A DNA stretch of 64,000 bases, taken from NCBI GenBank assembly GCA_022578605.1, contig MU394107.1, positions 186,001 through 250,000 of the forward strand. Reading direction: 5' to 3'. Each line of letters opens with the position of its first letter. Position 1 is the first letter of the stretch. The notes beneath the pieces are model-generated. The model had not been told where the DNA came from and searched no databases. It saw only the letters and a program-made list of their open reading frames with translations. The position numbers and the translations under genes are program-made. Below are positions 9,846 through 21,396 of this stretch, in pieces. The DNA is from Camillea tinctor (lineage: Eukaryota; Ascomycota; Sordariomycetes; Xylariales; Xylariaceae).

Positions 9846-12244
9846 ATGGCTGCCCAACCCTCCACTACGTCAGCAGCTGCCGTACGCTCGCGATCTCTGC
9901 GTCTCCATGCCAAAGTAAACTTGACCGCTCCTCAGACCACAGCACCCGCTGCAGCACCGCCCGCCAACTCGACCCAGATCCCGAGTTCAACATCCAACGT
10001 CCTCCTATTCCTGACGAACCTCCGCCTCCTAGACCTCGATCAAGAACCCGACTGGCCAGACATCACCCCGGCTACATTCTCTACCAAGGACGCGGCAGGA
10101 GGCCAGAAAAAACGTATACAATGTGTCGAATGGGCCTTATACCAGCTGTTCCTGCTATGGGACCATGCTGAGACGCAGAATGTAGGTAGCCGTAGCCTCG
10201 GTTCTAGAAGCAATAAAGAGGTGCAATTATTAACAGATAATCCCAGAAACTGCGGCCTTTCTACCCACCTGTCGATCAGGTCCAGTCTATCAACCTCCGA
10301 GCTGCCCTCCTCCGCTGCCTCGAACAGGCCAAGAAGAATGGCGTCCTCGGTCGCGATGTCGTAATCAGGAAGACCATGCTCGACGAGTGCAGGGGCGAGC
10401 GATTCGAAGAAGTACTAGCCGTCTTCTCTTCCGTCGTCCTGAAGAAACTAGTCGCCGAACGTGCGCTGAACTCGGGCTCCGAATATCGACCTACCATCTC
10501 TGAAAACCTAGCCCTCCAGAACTGGGGGTACTCGGGCGACCGCACCGAGCTCAATGGCCTCCTTTTGGCACACAAGGCTTCGCTCGCCTCTCTCCTAGCT
10601 AAGAAGAATGCTTCACGGGCCAGATACCATGACTTCGAAGAACTGTTGTCCTCCAAGGAGCGCGAGCTTACCCAGCGGAAGGAACAAGCTAAGGCCTCGA
10701 CTCAGGGCGACAGTGTCGAAGTGTCCGATCGAGCTAAGGCAGAAGTGCGGAGGATCATGAGAACGAACTGGGCAGGCAACGAACAGTGGGTAGATTGTCT
10801 CCTATTCAACGAGACTCGGTCACGGAAGGACAACCTCCTAGGTGCCCGCTTCGAGGATGTATGGGCCGGCGTACAAAACGGAAAGATCGCCGAATTCGAG
10901 GACCGAAATGTTGGGCTCCTAGAGCAGCTGGATAATCGAGTTCGTCTGCAGAAGAAGAGGCTGGAAAAATGGGATGGTTTCCGGAAGGAGATGTTTGGCG
11001 GCAACCCACCTCAATCAAAGAGCCAAGGTGCCAACCCAACGGCAGAGAAGAAGGCAGCGAAAGGTGTCGATTTCGGCTTCACATCGCATCTCAAGTTCAA
11101 TGTTGACGATATACAAACGCGAGATGTGCCTAGCCTGACCAACCCACCTAAAGAATACCTCGGTCTACTGCAGGGGATGAAGACGGAGCTTGATGGGATC
11201 AGCAAACCAAAAATCCCCGATTTCTCAAGCCTGGTTGGGGGTAGCAGGAGGATTCCTCGGATCGGCAACGTTCAGAGCTTTGCTGAACCCGAACCCGAAC
11301 CAGAACATATTGCAGATGGCGTCATTTCCGATATGAGTGAATGGGAAGAAGAACCTGAAGAAGTAGAGCTACCGCCTCCTAAGCCACCTATCCGGACCGG
11401 TGCCCAAACGCTAATGATTCCTGGGCCTGCACACGGCCGACGACGAATTCCCAAATCCAAGCATATCGATGGACCGGTGAAGGCTAGTAGCATTGACTCG
11501 GTTATTGACCATGACATATCTCTGAAAGTTCCAAAGCAAAATCACGGGAGACAACCAGCTTCACTCGATCATCAAGGCGAAGAAGATACTTTGGACACGC
11601 TCAGGCCCCCCGCAGGTGGACCATCCATCCGTGGTCCCTCCCTGGATCCACCTACAGCCACGAAAGAAGCTGACCCGACACCATCTCCGCCTCGTCAAGC
11701 ATCCCCGACCCAGGCTGCTGCTGATGAGATCCTGGCGTCCATCACCAACGCCTCTCCCTCGCCTATAAAGAAACCCCGCCACACCCTCTCGCTGACCGAG
11801 CGAACCCGGATGTCCATGTCCCACTCAAACACATTCGACATAGAAAACGAGTCACCCCCTCCATCGCCCCTCAAAGCTAGCCCCACCAAGACTATCAACG
11901 AGCCGCCTACCCCGGCCCACGACACTCACCTCGACCCAGGAGAAGAGTACGAAGACCTAGTCGCCCGCACGCGGCGCTCCATGGCGGGCTTCGAGGCGGC
12001 GAGACAAAAAGCGCAGCTGGAAAGAAGACGCTCGCAGAGGAGGGAGAAGATGACGCCGCGGAAGGATAACAAATTCCCGCGCCTAGACGAGGAGGAGGCA
12101 GAGGGGGTGGGGGATACGTCGGTGGTGGAAGAGTTGCTGGAGGATGATACGGTGGATTACGCGGCGGTGTTCAAGAGTAGACCGAGATTGGCGATGAGTC
12201 CGGTGCCGATGACCCCGGGGAGGAGGTGGGATGATGATGATTGA
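9846..12244 (+). CDS. HAUS6: HAUS augmin-like complex subunit 6 (2 exons)
   Basis: Subunit of the augmin complex, which recruits gamma-tubulin ring complexes to existing microtubules for branching nucleation during mitosis. Exons 9846-10181 and 10247-12244 give 777 aa. The N-terminal HAUS6 domain spans roughly residues 45-270. It starts at the VLLFLTNLRLLDLD segment, continues across the intron at residue 112 (KLRPFYPP follows directly) and includes the conserved GVLGRDVVIRKTMLDE stretch. Heptad-like helices fill about 160-300. The C-terminal half is disordered, Pro/Ser/Thr-rich, with many SP and TP sites of the kind used by mitotic kinases. A short basic and acidic segment ends the protein. 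Augmin is absent from budding yeast but present in filamentous fungi, consistent with the lineage. I chose the first ATG in a long open frame. Confidence 0.9.
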
Positions 12245-13016
12245 ATGGATGAATGAATGGATGGTTGTGTGAGGGTATGAGTGGGGGCAGGGGCTTAGTA
12301 TAGGTAGAAGTATAGTTAATATGAATTGAAACTTTTTTGAGGATATACTGAGATAATCTACGTTGGTGCTTTCCCCTATTCCCGCGGGATCATATAGATA
12401 CCTAAGCTAGGACGTCAGGTAGCATATTATTGACTTATAGATCACGTAACGTGATTAACCTACGCTTTCCTTGGTACTAGTTTACCTACATAGGTTATGT
12501 GACTATTTGATTACACGTGTTTTTCCTAAAGGAGACACGCAGGGCCTTCTTGTGCGTTGCCGGCTCACGGAGCTGGGAACACATAATAGGTTATAGGCTA
12601 AATCTCGAAGGCTTCTCGTCCTTCCATGCTACCTACTTAGTGTTATCACGGCATAATTCACAACGTACGTACGTACGCATGTACGCAAATCCCCCCTTTC
12701 CCCGCACGTGGGTTTCGAGGTAGGTGCTGGTTAATTGATTGCTTGTAGTTTGGTGATATAGGTGGTGGATGGGTTTAGATATATTTACGTGTCGTTAGCG
12801 AGTTTCTTGTAATATTCGGTCCTCTTTTCGGAAGATTGAGTTATTCCATAGATATTTTTTCTTACCTATTCTTTTCCTTGATTGTTATTTATAAGAGTCC
12901 TCTGTTGCGGCGTAATATTGTAAAATAAAACGCAAAATAGAAAAGAAAGAGAAAAGGGAGAGAAAAAAAACGAAGTTATCTAAGTACCCAGATATTTATT
13001 AAAGCAGGGGAGGAAA
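12245..13016. other. Intergenic region, no gene seen
   Basis: Separates HAUS6 from the next gene on the same strand. It contains a short GTAC/CGTA alternating run near 12663-12680 and A-rich leader DNA before 13017. No coding signal. Confidence 0.6.
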
Positions 13017-14343
13017 ATGGCAACCACATTGACTATCGAACCTACTCCTCTCTCTTTCCAACATGTACCCGAGCATTTAAATGGTAGTAGTGGGCAGGAC
13101 ACAGCTGTCGAAGAGAAGGAGAAGAAGCTGAATAACGGGGAGCGCCACGATGTATCCACGCTCATCAACTACTACAAAGACCCCGGAGACGGATCTGCTC
13201 CCATGCCCATCCGGATCTCGGAGTAAGTCGCATTCCCTCCCACCTTTGACTACCTACCTACTTATTAACCCCCCGCCTGTGTGTACGTGTAAAGCAAAAC
13301 GGTAAAAAACGAGCGCCCCTCGGTGGCCCACCCCACGATCGTACGGGACATCACGGGCGAGGAGGGGAAGTACACCCTCGACGCGCACGGGTTTCAGCAC
13401 TGTCGCCGCGGGAGTCGGCTCAGCGGCCGGGAGGACTTCGAGGATGCGGAGAAGGTGAAGAGGGTGTATTATAGGGAGTGCGAGGAGCTGCTTAGGGATG
13501 TGTTAGTCACCTTTTCTCTCTACATGTCTGTATCTGTATACACACGAGTGCTTGCTAAAAGAAAAGAGGGAAAATAGCACGGGAGCCCCTCGCGTCCTCA
13601 TCTTCGACCATAAGACCCGCTACGGTCCGTCGAACTGGCATAAACTGGGGGAAAACAACCGCGCGGCGCGGGGACCGCTGCTGCGCGCGCATGTGGATCA
13701 GTCGTACGAGGGGGCTGAGATAGTGCTCCGTCGGCATTTATCGTCTGTTCGGGAGAAAAAGGCGGATGAGGAGGGAGAAGGGGAAGAGGAGACGGAGACG
13801 GAGGCCGAGGAGAGGTTGAGGCTAGGGAGGAGGTGGATGATCGTTAATGTTAGCCCCCCCCCCTTTTCTTTTGCCCTACATATTTTGCTTGTATAAAAAG
13901 CAAAGGAAATAACACGCCGTCGATAACAGATCTGGCGCCCCATCAAAACCATCTACAAAGACCCCTTCGCCGTCGCTGACGGGACCTCCATCTCCGACGC
14001 CGATCTGGTCGCCGCGCAGATCCTGTACCGCGACGGGTCGCGCGACGAGACGTGGACTATATTACCTCCCTCCCCTCCTTCCCCTTCTTCTCCTGCTTCT
14101 TCTACCACATTGCGCGAAGATGATGATGAGGAGGAGGAGGATGAGCGGACAAAGACCACTCACAGGTGGTACTTCAAGTACGCGCAGACCCCCGCCGAGG
14201 TCCTCCTCATCAAGTGTTTTGATTCTAGCGCGGGAGTACCCGCGCGCAGGGCGCCGCACTCGGCGTTTACGGACCCGGCGCACGAGGATGGGGAATCGAG
14301 GGAGAGTATTGAGGCTAGGGCGTTGGTGCTGTTTGATGAGTGA
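13017..14343 (+). CDS. AsaB/GA4-desaturase-like 2-oxoglutarate oxygenase (4 exons)
   Basis: Member of the fungal AsaB / gibberellin A4 desaturase / CmcJ-like family of small oxygenases, often found in or near secondary-metabolite pathways; the substrate is unknown. Exons 13017-13222, 13295-13501, 13578-13848 and 13930-14343 give 365 aa, close to the family size. Likely iron ligands are His176 and Asp178 in AHVDQS, with His338 in PHSAFTDP as the distal histidine. The family signatures IWRPIK (229-234), HRWYF (306-310) and LLIKCFDS (320-327) are present. Two low-complexity insertions are unusual: an acidic run around residues 193-217 and a Pro/Ser plus acidic run around 274-304. No tailoring enzyme cluster is visible nearby, so it may act alone. 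Splice sites were chosen by frame and motif continuity. Confidence 0.85.
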
Positions 14344-14610
14344 GGAGGTAGGGGATGGCATGGAATCGGAGGAGAGAAGGGGGAAGGGGCATGGTAATGA
14401 GATCGTGTAGATATCATTGAGTGGGAATTTGAATATAAAATCCGAGATTACTTTATTGTTTCTTTTTTTTTTCGTAGTAGAAGGACTATTGCTACATCAT
14501 AAAAATACAGTTCCTTTCCCAATTCTCCCTTTTGTATAAGTCAAGTCGCAATGGTACAATTTCCAATCTGCGCCAGCCAGCATTCAACCTTGCTTCATCC
14601 ATCCGTACCT

Positions 14611-14925
14611 TTAGTGTTTCCCTGGGATGAGCTTTTCGAGGGCCTTCTTCACTTTACTCTCGTGCTTTTTCTGTTGCGGTTACATACGTATCAGTACAAT
14701 ATCTCGTCACGAGTCAGAATGTGTAGGCAGATAGGTAATCACCTCGTATTGCTCTTGACGCTCCTCCGCGCCATGTATTAAGTCGTATTCGGCCTCGGCC
14801 GCCGAGTCTGGGAGCCCGCGCTTCATTGCGGCCTCGTGCTCGTGCTCCTCCTGCTCGGCATGATGGATCATGTCGTGCGCCCCTTTAATTGCTGGGTCGG
14901 GAAGTCCGTGGCCGTCTACAGACAT
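14611..14925 (-). CDS. Small protein with internal duplication (2 exons)
   Basis: A short gene of unknown function. Exon 1 is 14925-14743 and exon 2 is 14670-14611, joined through a GTGATT...ACAG intron to an 80-aa product ending KLIPGKH. Two related blocks can be read 30 residues apart, at residues 7-31 and 37-61. Each starts GLPD and contains D-[ML]-I-H-x-A-E followed by a charged Glu/Gln/His stretch. The tail is lysine-rich. The protein is strongly hydrophilic and His/Glu-rich, probably helical, with no signal peptide or membrane segment. The gene lies convergently with the AsaB-like gene, with 267 bp between the stop codons. It could be a stress-type disordered protein, but I recognise no family. 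Confidence 0.75.
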
Positions 14926-17507
14926 GATGGTGGTTGATATATAGGTACGACTTGAGATAAATGTCTTGGTGTGGTAATTGTAGCTTAGTTGATTTAATGA
15001 AGTTGTATAACAGGCAAGTGTAATGATGTTGAGAGCTCCCCCCTCCCTTGCTAGGAGCTTTGTTAGCTATATACACATTTCAGCCACCACCATCGCACCA
15101 CCCATATGAGCACGGTATATATGATCTCACCATTGATGTCAAGATATAACACAAATTGCGACCATCCAGGGAGCTTGGGGGCACATAATTCGCCTGGAAG
15201 GTTGGCGTATAGTCATACGGACGTCATGTTGTCGATCTCCAGTTCGAGCTGGTGCGGAGGAGAGGGGTTGGTTTAGATTGGATAGCTTCATATGCGATTG
15301 ACGAAGCTCACCCCCATGAAGATTTATTATTTGATGGAGGGGCATAGAGCTCGATGCACTGCATACGACTAGCCCCGGCGATTTCTATGCCATGCTGACA
15401 TTGTGTGAGTTAAGTCATGTTACGATGCTTCCTTAAGAAGGTGTCGTGTGAGTCGCTCCTACAGACTCTCATGTCATCATTGTGCTGGATAGGGATGGAT
15501 ATATCATATAGCCGGATCGTGCCACCACCTGCCCACCCCAAGAACGTCAGCAGATCCTGTCGTCCCCAATAACCCCGTAGAATCCGACTGTGTGTGTATA
15601 CAGCAACTGAGTAGGTATATTTCATCTAGGTTAATTATTTTTTGGAGAGGTTAGCGACAAGTCGATATCACCCCCAGATTTACTAGATTGATCAATGCTC
15701 AATAATACAGGATCTCTCCACAACCCCGCAATTGGCATTCATGGGTAAAGTGCCGTGATAACTTCCTGAGGTATGCTATTAGAGTATGAGGGAGTTATAT
15801 TTGTGAGCTTCTCTCTGTTTTCTCAAAAGGGAATCGACCACCATATTATAAGAGGATGCATACATAACTAAAGTAGAATATTAGCCCCGTAATTTGTATC
15901 ATATAGAGATCTTTTAAGATAAATGCATGTATTAATATACCTAGTTAATTGCCTAAGTTAGATGCTTCCATCGAATTTTCTTTTTTAGATAATACCTAGG
16001 TTAGCAGAGTAAGTACGCAAGGGAGGTAGCTTTCGCTACGCTACGGTATCTTTCATACTAGTTTCCGTTTTGGGCGATCGCTCACCAAAGCTCTGCACTC
16101 TCATTGGCTGTGAGTTGAATATAGAAGCATCACTTGTTGTTCCTTCACTCCTCTACTCAAGGAACAACCCAACATTGAACTTGCCAGTTCTAGGTGCACT
16201 CAGTGAATAGATACCTGACAAGTATCAATATTTTTTTAACTTCCAAAATTCTTGTCAAAGCTTTTCAAGGCTGTTGAACTCTCTTCAAGAACTACGTGAG
16301 CAAGGACCATCCTCTGCGCTAATCCTCTCTCCAGACCAATTTAGCAGAGAATAGGTACAGCATCGAATTACCTACAAAAAGTAACACTTGCCTGGCTCAA
16401 CACGCTCGTAAAAGTCGATATAAAGATCACACCTACCAAGAAACACATATCTTCAGAGTATTTCTCAAGACTGTGGGCACAAGAATCTGCATCCTGCATA
16501 CCTTCCCTAGATGACTCCCTTCACCAAGAGAGAACAACTTCACTGTTTAGAGTTCTAAGTGAGTACCTCTTCTACATCTTGCCATCAACCATCTCTCATA
16601 ATCCTCAATCCTTCAACCTCTTTTCTCATATGACTTTATTGCAGGACATACAAATTCAATCCGTCCTCTCCTTCATCACTTTTCTTTTCTCTTCCACATG
16701 CATTACCTACCCAAGGTACCCGGTCATCTCTGGTCATCTCTTGATTTCACCCATCTCCTAGGTGCAAATATCACGACGCATACTTGGGTTAGTCGTGTGT
16801 CCGTTAACGGATATTACGCATAAGATCAAATCGGTTAACCTATTTTGAGTTGATTCTTTCTCTTGCCTAATTCATCTAATAGAGATCCCTTCACGACCCA
16901 GGACCTCCTTTGTCCACTCTACATCATCAATTGGACGAACAAAAAATACACCGCCACCTTACGATAACCTCCGTGTTTCCTTCTCTCCTTTAGTGATTGT
17001 CTCTGGAACCAGGTCCTTAGCCGTATTTGCCCTCAGGGTAATTCAGAAGCCATCTCTACCGAACCTTCAAGGCAAGTGCCTTAACAATTACTCTGATCCT
17101 GCCACACCTCTTTCTATTAGTCGATTCATAACGGAAAGAACATTGGCAAAGATTCTTTTCTTAATATAATCATCGAACCTCTCGTCTCTGAATTGGTTTA
17201 ACGATCTGCCCAGTTCTCGCCTTTAGGAGACTAGGTACCTCGTCGAAGTTGCACTTGCCTGCTACATATACTATAAAAGGCATAATTGGACGGTCAATAA
17301 CACCACAATATTAAAGCCTATTATCTGGCAATCAACAGACTCGATTTTCCCCAACACCTACGGCAAGGCCTAAGAGAAACTACTTGGTTGGCCTCACAAA
17401 GATTGTATCTATAATAAGTAATCTCTACTTTCATGCAACCCCTTATTTAGATATGATTTAGACTTATCATATCTTTCTACATTACACCCTAGAGTATACC
17501 TGTCGTT
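14926..17507. other. AT-rich intergenic region / SNF2 leader
   Basis: 2.6 kb without a supported gene. The part from about 16.1 kb onward is pyrimidine-rich with donor-like GTGAGT (16559-16565) and acceptor-like sites, as in a long, possibly spliced 5' leader of the SNF2 gene. A small 60-codon open frame at 16579-16761 is low-complexity and is not called. Confidence 0.5.
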
Positions 17508-20500
17508 ATGGCGTCTGGGGTAGGTAACAACGATCCTGCTAAGATAGCAGATGATATGGGTTCTACCAATAGCACGCTCAGGTCTGCAACTGAGGACCCC
17601 GCCGCAATATCTGAAGATCTCCCTGATAATGGAGGTTCTCCTCACACTACATTAACCAACTTGTGCCACCCTTCAGAAGGCGACGATGAGCCACTGAACG
17701 AGGTAAATCACGTCCTGCAACATAACACCGAGCACAATATAGATTCGGTTGATGATGAGAATGTTTCTCTTGCACCAGGTAACTTAGATGATGGCAGGTT
17801 TGATCTCCAGCAGGCTTCAACATATAATGATAACGGCAATTCCAATGGAGATGAAATGGATAGCACTTCCAGTAAGGCCCACTTGGAACCTGATGAAGAT
17901 GTCCCATTTAACCAAGCTACGACTAATTCGATTATTACTGCTGGGGTGAATAACGACCAAGTCACAGGTGAAAGCCTTATAGATAGTATAAATGCTACGA
18001 TAGAGGATGAGCCACTATTTGGTCCGAACTCAGGGGATAGCATACCATCTACAGACGATGATACAGCACCACCAATGTATCAATTGGAGCATGATGCTGA
18101 GGGACCTTTCTTATTAGACACTCTGGATTCTGGTGATCTCGGTTATAGTGGATCGGTACCAGGCCTGGGTTCTATGTTCACTGACGGCATGATAGATGAA
18201 GATTATGACAGAAATAGCGATGGTCATTTTACCCAAGATGAATCCATGGACAGCGATACTGATACAGACGATAATAATTATGCTCTTAGCTCAACACTCA
18301 AAGGGAAGAATGCTATTACATTCAAGTCTCAGGCTAGTCTCGAGAAGGGCGAACAGGTATCAGCTAAAAAGAAGCAGACACCTCGAAAGAAGACAGGCCC
18401 ACGAGCCAGGACAGCAAAGGAGTGGTTCGCCAGGGAAAATGAATCTCGCGCCAAATCCATCGCAGAGGGCCAAGGCAGTAAGCGAAGGCTGGATGATGAT
18501 GAAACTATAGCTAATACCTCAAGTAAAAAGACACAAAAACGCCAGAAGTTGAGTAAGCAGTCCAGTGAAGCAATGTTCAATAGCCTCCAACACAACAATA
18601 TTGAAGCTCGAATAGCGCTTGGTCATATACCGGAAGCTGAGAAAATTACCGCAAAAACTAAAACAAGTCAGTTGGAACAAATTATGAACCAAGTCCCCCA
18701 AGACGCCAGCAAAAGAGCCATAGCATCTGACAAGAACAAGTTGATAAAAGCCTCACGTTCCTTTGGATACGGAAATTGTGTTGCTAAAGACGGAAAATGG
18801 CTCGTAAAGGGTATGAAGACTGCTCTATATGATCATCAAGTAATCGGATCTTCACGAATGCTAGGCCGAGAATTTTCTTACGATGAGCCAAACGGCGGTA
18901 TATTAGCTGATGAAATGGGAATGGGCAAGACTCTGGAGATACTTACTTGTATTGTATCGAATCCGCCCGAAGAGACTGATGAAGGAGACCATAAAGCCAC
19001 ATTGATTATTGCACCAGCAAATGTGATAAAGCAGTGGGAGGGTGAGGTAAAAAAGCATGCAGACAGAACGCATATCAAAGGCGTTTTGATTTTCAAACAG
19101 AGCCAGAAGCTTCCCGAGAAGGCTTGGGAAAATATGGATATTATGTATGTTCCAGAGTACTTGTGGGCTCTCAAATGCTGATTATATTCACAGAATTGCC
19201 AGCTACCATGAAGTTGCTCGACAGCTCCCTAGCGAAAAAGCCCTAGCCGCATTTCAGAATGAAGAGTATGACGATGAGGAGGAGAGAGAAGAAAGGTTCA
19301 ATGAGCTTTTAGGACCGCTGCTTAGGACTCGTTTCTGGCGAGTGGTTCTCGATGAGTGTCAAAATATCAGAAATGAGAACAGTAAAAGTAAGATCCCGTC
19401 AGGAGCGAAAAGGTACCATAATGCTGACAATGTTTCTGATCGTAGTGTTCTTAGCTTGCCGAGATATACAGTCAAGATACAGATGGGCTGTATCGGGAAC
19501 GCCTTTTTTCAATGACATTGGAGGTGAGATTTATAACAACATCTCGATGAGGACTTGGCCATGCTAACTAAACAGTAGAGGCTTTTTCATACCTCAAATT
19601 TCTTGTGCCAGGGTGGAATGGTGATCTTAATCATTTCCAGTATCTCTTCGACTATATTACAGATGTATGAAACTATAATCGACTGTTATTAGGTATATGG
19701 GAGTGGCTAACATTAATTAGGCATCAAAGGAAGCTCGATTGCGTGCGATACTATCACAAATAATGATACGTCGGTTAGTATGTTATCTCTTCTGTTTCTA
19801 CAACATGCTAATCCTCTGGATAGGACTATGAATGAAAAATTCATGGGCCGGCCGACCTATAGCCCCCCTATGTGTTACGAGGAATTCAAACGGATAGAAT
19901 TAGACACAGAAGAGAGAATCATATACGAGTAAGTACCTGATTTTCACTGACATTACGACAAGACACTAACTATCTAAGTGTCGTGGAAACACGTTTCCGA
20001 GAAATCTTAGAGGAGCAACGTAAAAAGGCTATGAGTGGTATTGATACCGTCAAACCTATACATTATTTGGGGCTTCTTTTGCGTCTCCGTCAAGCTATAG
20101 CCCACCCGTTTCTTCTGGAGCCTACACTGAAGCATACGCTGCGGGCAGAGGATATCTTTGAGATTCAAGATCGGCTGGCAAAGGCCAGCGAACAGGATCA
20201 TTCCTTCAATCGCATTCAATTCTGGTGTGCAAACGTGACTAGAGAGATAAACAATGGACATACGAATGGTTTATCTGGCTCTCAGATAGCAATCAACGTA
20301 GGAAGATTTGGGTATGAATTGCATGCGGCATTAGCATCCAAGGACCATGGCCTCTGCCAGCTATGTTTTCAAAATCCGGAGTTTCCTCATTTAGCTGAGG
20401 TGAGTATGCCCACCATACATGATAGGGCTATTTACTGACATTTATCATTAGTGTGACCACGTCTTCTGCAAGGAATGCATCGACGATTACATGCTCGGAG

Positions 20501-21396
20501 AACGCCAAAGCGGGAGACAACTTCTCCTGTGTCCTAATTGTGAGAAGCCATTAATAGGTCTGAAGGCTATTGGAAACACCCGAAATGATGAGTTCGAACC
20601 AAATTCATATGACCTGGGGGTTCTTGGATCTCATAGTTACATATCAGGAGCGTCTCAGGATATGACCGCCTTCTATGAGCAGTTCCACGCTACAGTTGTT
20701 TCCAACGCCAATGAGCCTCTGGGTAGAGACGGAAAAAAACTAGGTCAAGACTTTTTGGGGGTTCGAATTAAGTTGAAAAGGGGCGAGTCTTCGTTTCTCT
20801 TGGACTCTGACAAAGCATACCCAGAACCCATCGCTCCTAGCGCCAAGACAAAAGCTACCATGGAAGCTATCCTCAACTGGCAAACCAATGCTCCTGACGA
20901 CAAGATCATCATCTTCCATGAGTTCAAAATGACCGGGGCCATTATAGGGCGTATGCTTCAAGCTCAAGGGATTCTCTTCCTCTACTACAACGGCGACATG
21001 ACAAAGAAACAGAAGAACAATGCAATCCAAACCTTCAAAGATCAAAAAGAGGTTAAAATCCTGGTAAGTAATTCACTATATTTAAGTGAAAAGAGATAGC
21101 TGGCTAAATATCCTCTCTAGATTATGACCCTCAAGTCTGGCAGCGTGGGTATGAACCTTACGTGCGCCAACAGAGTTATCCTGCTCGATCTGTGGTGGAA
21201 CCATGCTATAGAGTCCCAGGCCTTCTCAAGAACCTTCCGCATAGGCCAGACGAAGGAAACATACTTCCTACGCATCGTGGCCCAGAACACCATCGACAAC
21301 CGCATCGAAGCAATCCAAGGCACGAAGTTGTCAAAAATCGGTAGGGTCATGAAGTCGCGTCTGAGCCTCGACCAAGCTATCTCGCTGTTGAGCTAA
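17508..21396 (+). CDS. SNF2-family ATPase with RING finger, Rad5/Rad16-like (9 exons)
   Basis: DNA-dependent ATPase of the SNF2 superfamily with an embedded RING, the Rad5/Rad16/HLTF-like layout linked to chromatin remodelling and ubiquitin ligation. Exons: 17508-19144, 19194-19387, 19446-19523, 19579-19664, 19721-19773, 19824-19928, 19979-20399, 20452-21063, 21121-21396; product about 1153 aa. Residues 1-260 are acidic and disordered; 285-350 are basic and nuclear-signal-like. Walker A DEMGMGKT lies at 468-475. Motif II reads DECQ (599-602) rather than DEAH/DEGH. SGTPF follows in exon 3. A C3HC4 RING has cysteines 844, 847, 859, 864, 867, 885, 888 and His861. The C-terminal helicase lobe ends with SGSVGMNLT and RTFRIGQTK. 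The gene is AT-richer than its neighbours. An apparent frame break at 19145 is fully explained by a 49-nt intron. Confidence 0.9.

Noticed and set aside
10276..11004. Minus-strand open frames opposite HAUS6
   Set aside because: They are shadows of a well-supported coding exon.
19141..19200. Apparent frameshift and premature stop in the SNF2 gene
   Set aside because: A GTATGT...CACAG intron of 49 nt (19145-19193) restores the frame exactly within a conserved segment.
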